The notes under the pieces: generated by a model | Seen by the model: the letters and a program-made list of their open reading frames with translations, nothing else | Told to the model about the DNA's origin: nothing | Databases searched by the model: none | Shown: positions 63,009 to 64,000 of the stretch, in pieces | How positions within the stretch are numbered: position 1 is the first letter of the stretch | How the letters are laid out: each line of letters starts with the position of its first letter | Assembly: GCA_002082585.1 (NCBI GenBank) | Contig: CP020563.1 | Span: forward strand, 1,668,001 to 1,732,000 | DNA length: 64,000 nt | From: Kitasatospora albolonga | GTDB taxonomy: Bacteria; Actinomycetota; Actinomycetes; Streptomycetales; Streptomycetaceae | Direction of reading: 5' to 3' | Made by a program: the position numbers and the translations under genes

Positions 63009-64000
63009 CTAGACGCGCGAAAGCCGCTTCAGGAGCAAGACGGACGCGACCGGCCGGGCCCCGGCCTTGGCCACCCCGTCCGCCACCTCCCGGTCGGTGG
63101 AGACGACCACCACGGGCCGCCCCGGCGGTTCCGCGCGGGCCAGTTGACGGATCAGCTCGTCCGCGGTGACCCCCGCCTTGCTGAAGAGCACCCGCACCCC
63201 GCGCGGCGGGGCGAGCAGCACCGGGGCGGCCAGCTCGGCGCCGTCGAAGACACAGGTCATCTCGGCGCCGGTCTGCGCGGCGAGCACCGAGAGGCCGCCC
63301 AGCAGCCGCAACCGCTGCTTCTCCAGCGGCATCTGGGGATAGCCGGTCTTGGTGACGTTGTAGCCGTCCACGATGAGGTGCGCCTGCGGCAGCGCCAGCA
63401 GCTGGTCGAGCAGCGCCGGGTCCGTCTCGGAAAGCGCCCTGGCGGCAATGTCCTTGGGCGACATCCGGCCCGGCTCCACCGCGTCCACGCTGTCGGCCGG
63501 GCGGGCCGTCACCGGGGGCAGGGCCAGCTCGCGCCGGAGCCCCGAGGCCGCGTCCAGCACGGTGTCCAGGAGCAGCCGCAGCCGCATGTCCTCCACCGAA
63601 CGCCCCTCGCGGGAGGCCCTGCGGCCCGCCTCCAGGGCCGCTTCCGCCTCGCCGAGCCGGTGCTTGAGCCGGCGCGACTCGCTCTCGGCGGCGGAGAGCT
63701 GGGCCGCCGCCTCGGCCCGCTGGGCGTCCGCGTCGGCGGCGGCGCGCCGCAGGGCGGCCTCACCGCGCTTCACCTCGCTCAGCGCGCTGCGGAGCTTGCG
63801 GTGGAGCGAGTCGGACTCCTTGCGGGCCGCGTCCAGCTCGGCGCGGAGCCGCTCGGTCTCGCTGCGGGTGTGGGCGCGCGCCCGCTCCAGCTCCTCGCGG
63901 AGCTGGGCCAGTTCACGCCGGGCCTCCTCGTCCACCCGCTCCGCGTCGGCCCGCTGGACCTCCTCACCGGCCGCCTCGACCAGCTTGACCCAGCCGACCG
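63009..64000 (-). CDS. NYN-domain RNase-like protein (5' end outside window)
   Basis: At least 330 residues; the frame stays open and coding-like to the window edge (GWVKLVEAAGEEVQRADAERVDEEARREL), so the true start is off-window. The first half is a long coiled coil rich in Glu, Arg and Ala. The C-terminal half is a YacP-type NYN domain: LIVDGYNVTKTGYPQMPLEKQRLRLLGGL, CVFDGAEL, and VVVVSTDREVADG provide the acidic residues of a PIN-like nuclease site. YacP family members are RNA-processing enzymes. It lies upstream of the NlpC/P60 genes on the same strand, but a promoter separates them. Confidence 0.85.
   Translation of the reverse strand, partial: VGWVKLVEAAGEEVQRADAERVDEEARRELAQLREELERARAHTRSETERLRAELDAARKESDSLHRKLRSALSEVKRGEAALRRAAADADAQRAEAAAQLSAAESESRRLKHRLGEAEAALEAGRRASREGRSVEDMRLRLLLDTVLDAASGLRRELALPPVTARPADSVDAVEPGRMSPKDIAARALSETDPALLDQLLALPQAHLIVDGYNVTKTGYPQMPLEKQRLRLLGGLSVLAAQTGAEMTCVFDGAELAAPVLLAPPRGVRVLFSKAGVTADELIRQLARAEPPGRPVVVVSTDREVADGVAKAGARPVASVLLLKRLSRV

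Overview
The window looks like a core-chromosome segment of a Streptomyces. It has very high G+C with strong third-position GC bias, GTG and TTG starts are common, and the gene content is the conserved actinobacterial division and cell-envelope neighbourhood. ftsZ itself should lie just off the left edge. No prophage, integrase, intact insertion sequence, CRISPR array, tRNA or rRNA was seen. Names quoted from S. coelicolor or M. tuberculosis come from memory, not from a search.

Layout. (1) 1-12.75 kb, minus strand: the dcw cluster, read from right to left as rsmH, ftsL, ftsI, murE, murF, mraY, murD, ftsW, murG, ftsQ, then the ftsZ promoter region. Gaps are tiny and ATGA overlaps occur, so this is one long operon for peptidoglycan precursor synthesis and septation. 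(2) 13.2-21.3 kb: a beta-carbonic anhydrase, a MoxR / DUF58 / transglutaminase-like operon, then minus-strand DUF3040, methyltransferase and SAV_6107-type HEPN genes. (3) 21.5-27.6 kb: a degenerate ABC ATPase, a YhgE/Pip membrane protein and a TetR regulator with a palindromic operator in the promoter; then a DUF4126 membrane protein with a perfect MacR-type box, and a phytoene-desaturase-like oxidoreductase. (4) 27.9-35.2 kb: a membrane protein with a tyrosine-rich tail, metF, thiE, an Rv2175c-like DNA-binding protein, a pyridine nucleotide-disulfide reductase, and a TPP riboswitch driving thiO-thiS-thiG. (5) 35.3-43.6 kb: a PASTA Ser/Thr kinase, endonuclease IV, a MITE-like 166-bp repeat, a molybdopterin enzyme, bacterioferritin and its ferredoxin, class II DAHP synthase, and a divergent fused anthranilate synthase behind a Trp-Trp-Trp leader peptide and attenuator. 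(6) 43.6-54.4 kb: a D-lactate dehydrogenase-like enzyme, the MacR/MacS two-component pair, an acyltransferase, a hydrolase, an EEP-family enzyme, glucokinase, a small acidic protein, an ArsA-like ATPase, an SRPBCC protein and a phosphoesterase. (7) 54.6-64 kb: a long-chain acyl-CoA ligase, a PimB'-like mannosyltransferase, a GT87 mannosyltransferase, a lipoprotein with HExxH, two NlpC/P60 hydrolases (one behind a c-di-AMP-riboswitch-like leader) and a NYN-domain protein cut by the window edge.

Most of the window serves the envelope: precursor synthesis, septal transpeptidation, mannosylation of phosphoinositides, hydrolases, and the kinase and two-component systems that probably adjust them. 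Three regulatory themes stand out. Many genes appear leaderless (a -10 box 6-8 bases before the start codon, no Shine-Dalgarno). Aromatic amino acid synthesis is controlled from one divergent intergenic region. The window carries both the macRS genes and a perfect copy of the remembered MacR target palindrome. No wholly new multi-gene system could be demonstrated. The most promising unexplained items are the shortened riboswitch-like leader, the MITE-like element, a 16-bp tandem repeat block, a long hairpin between divergent genes, and the ABC / YhgE / TetR unit whose ATPase lacks its signature motif.
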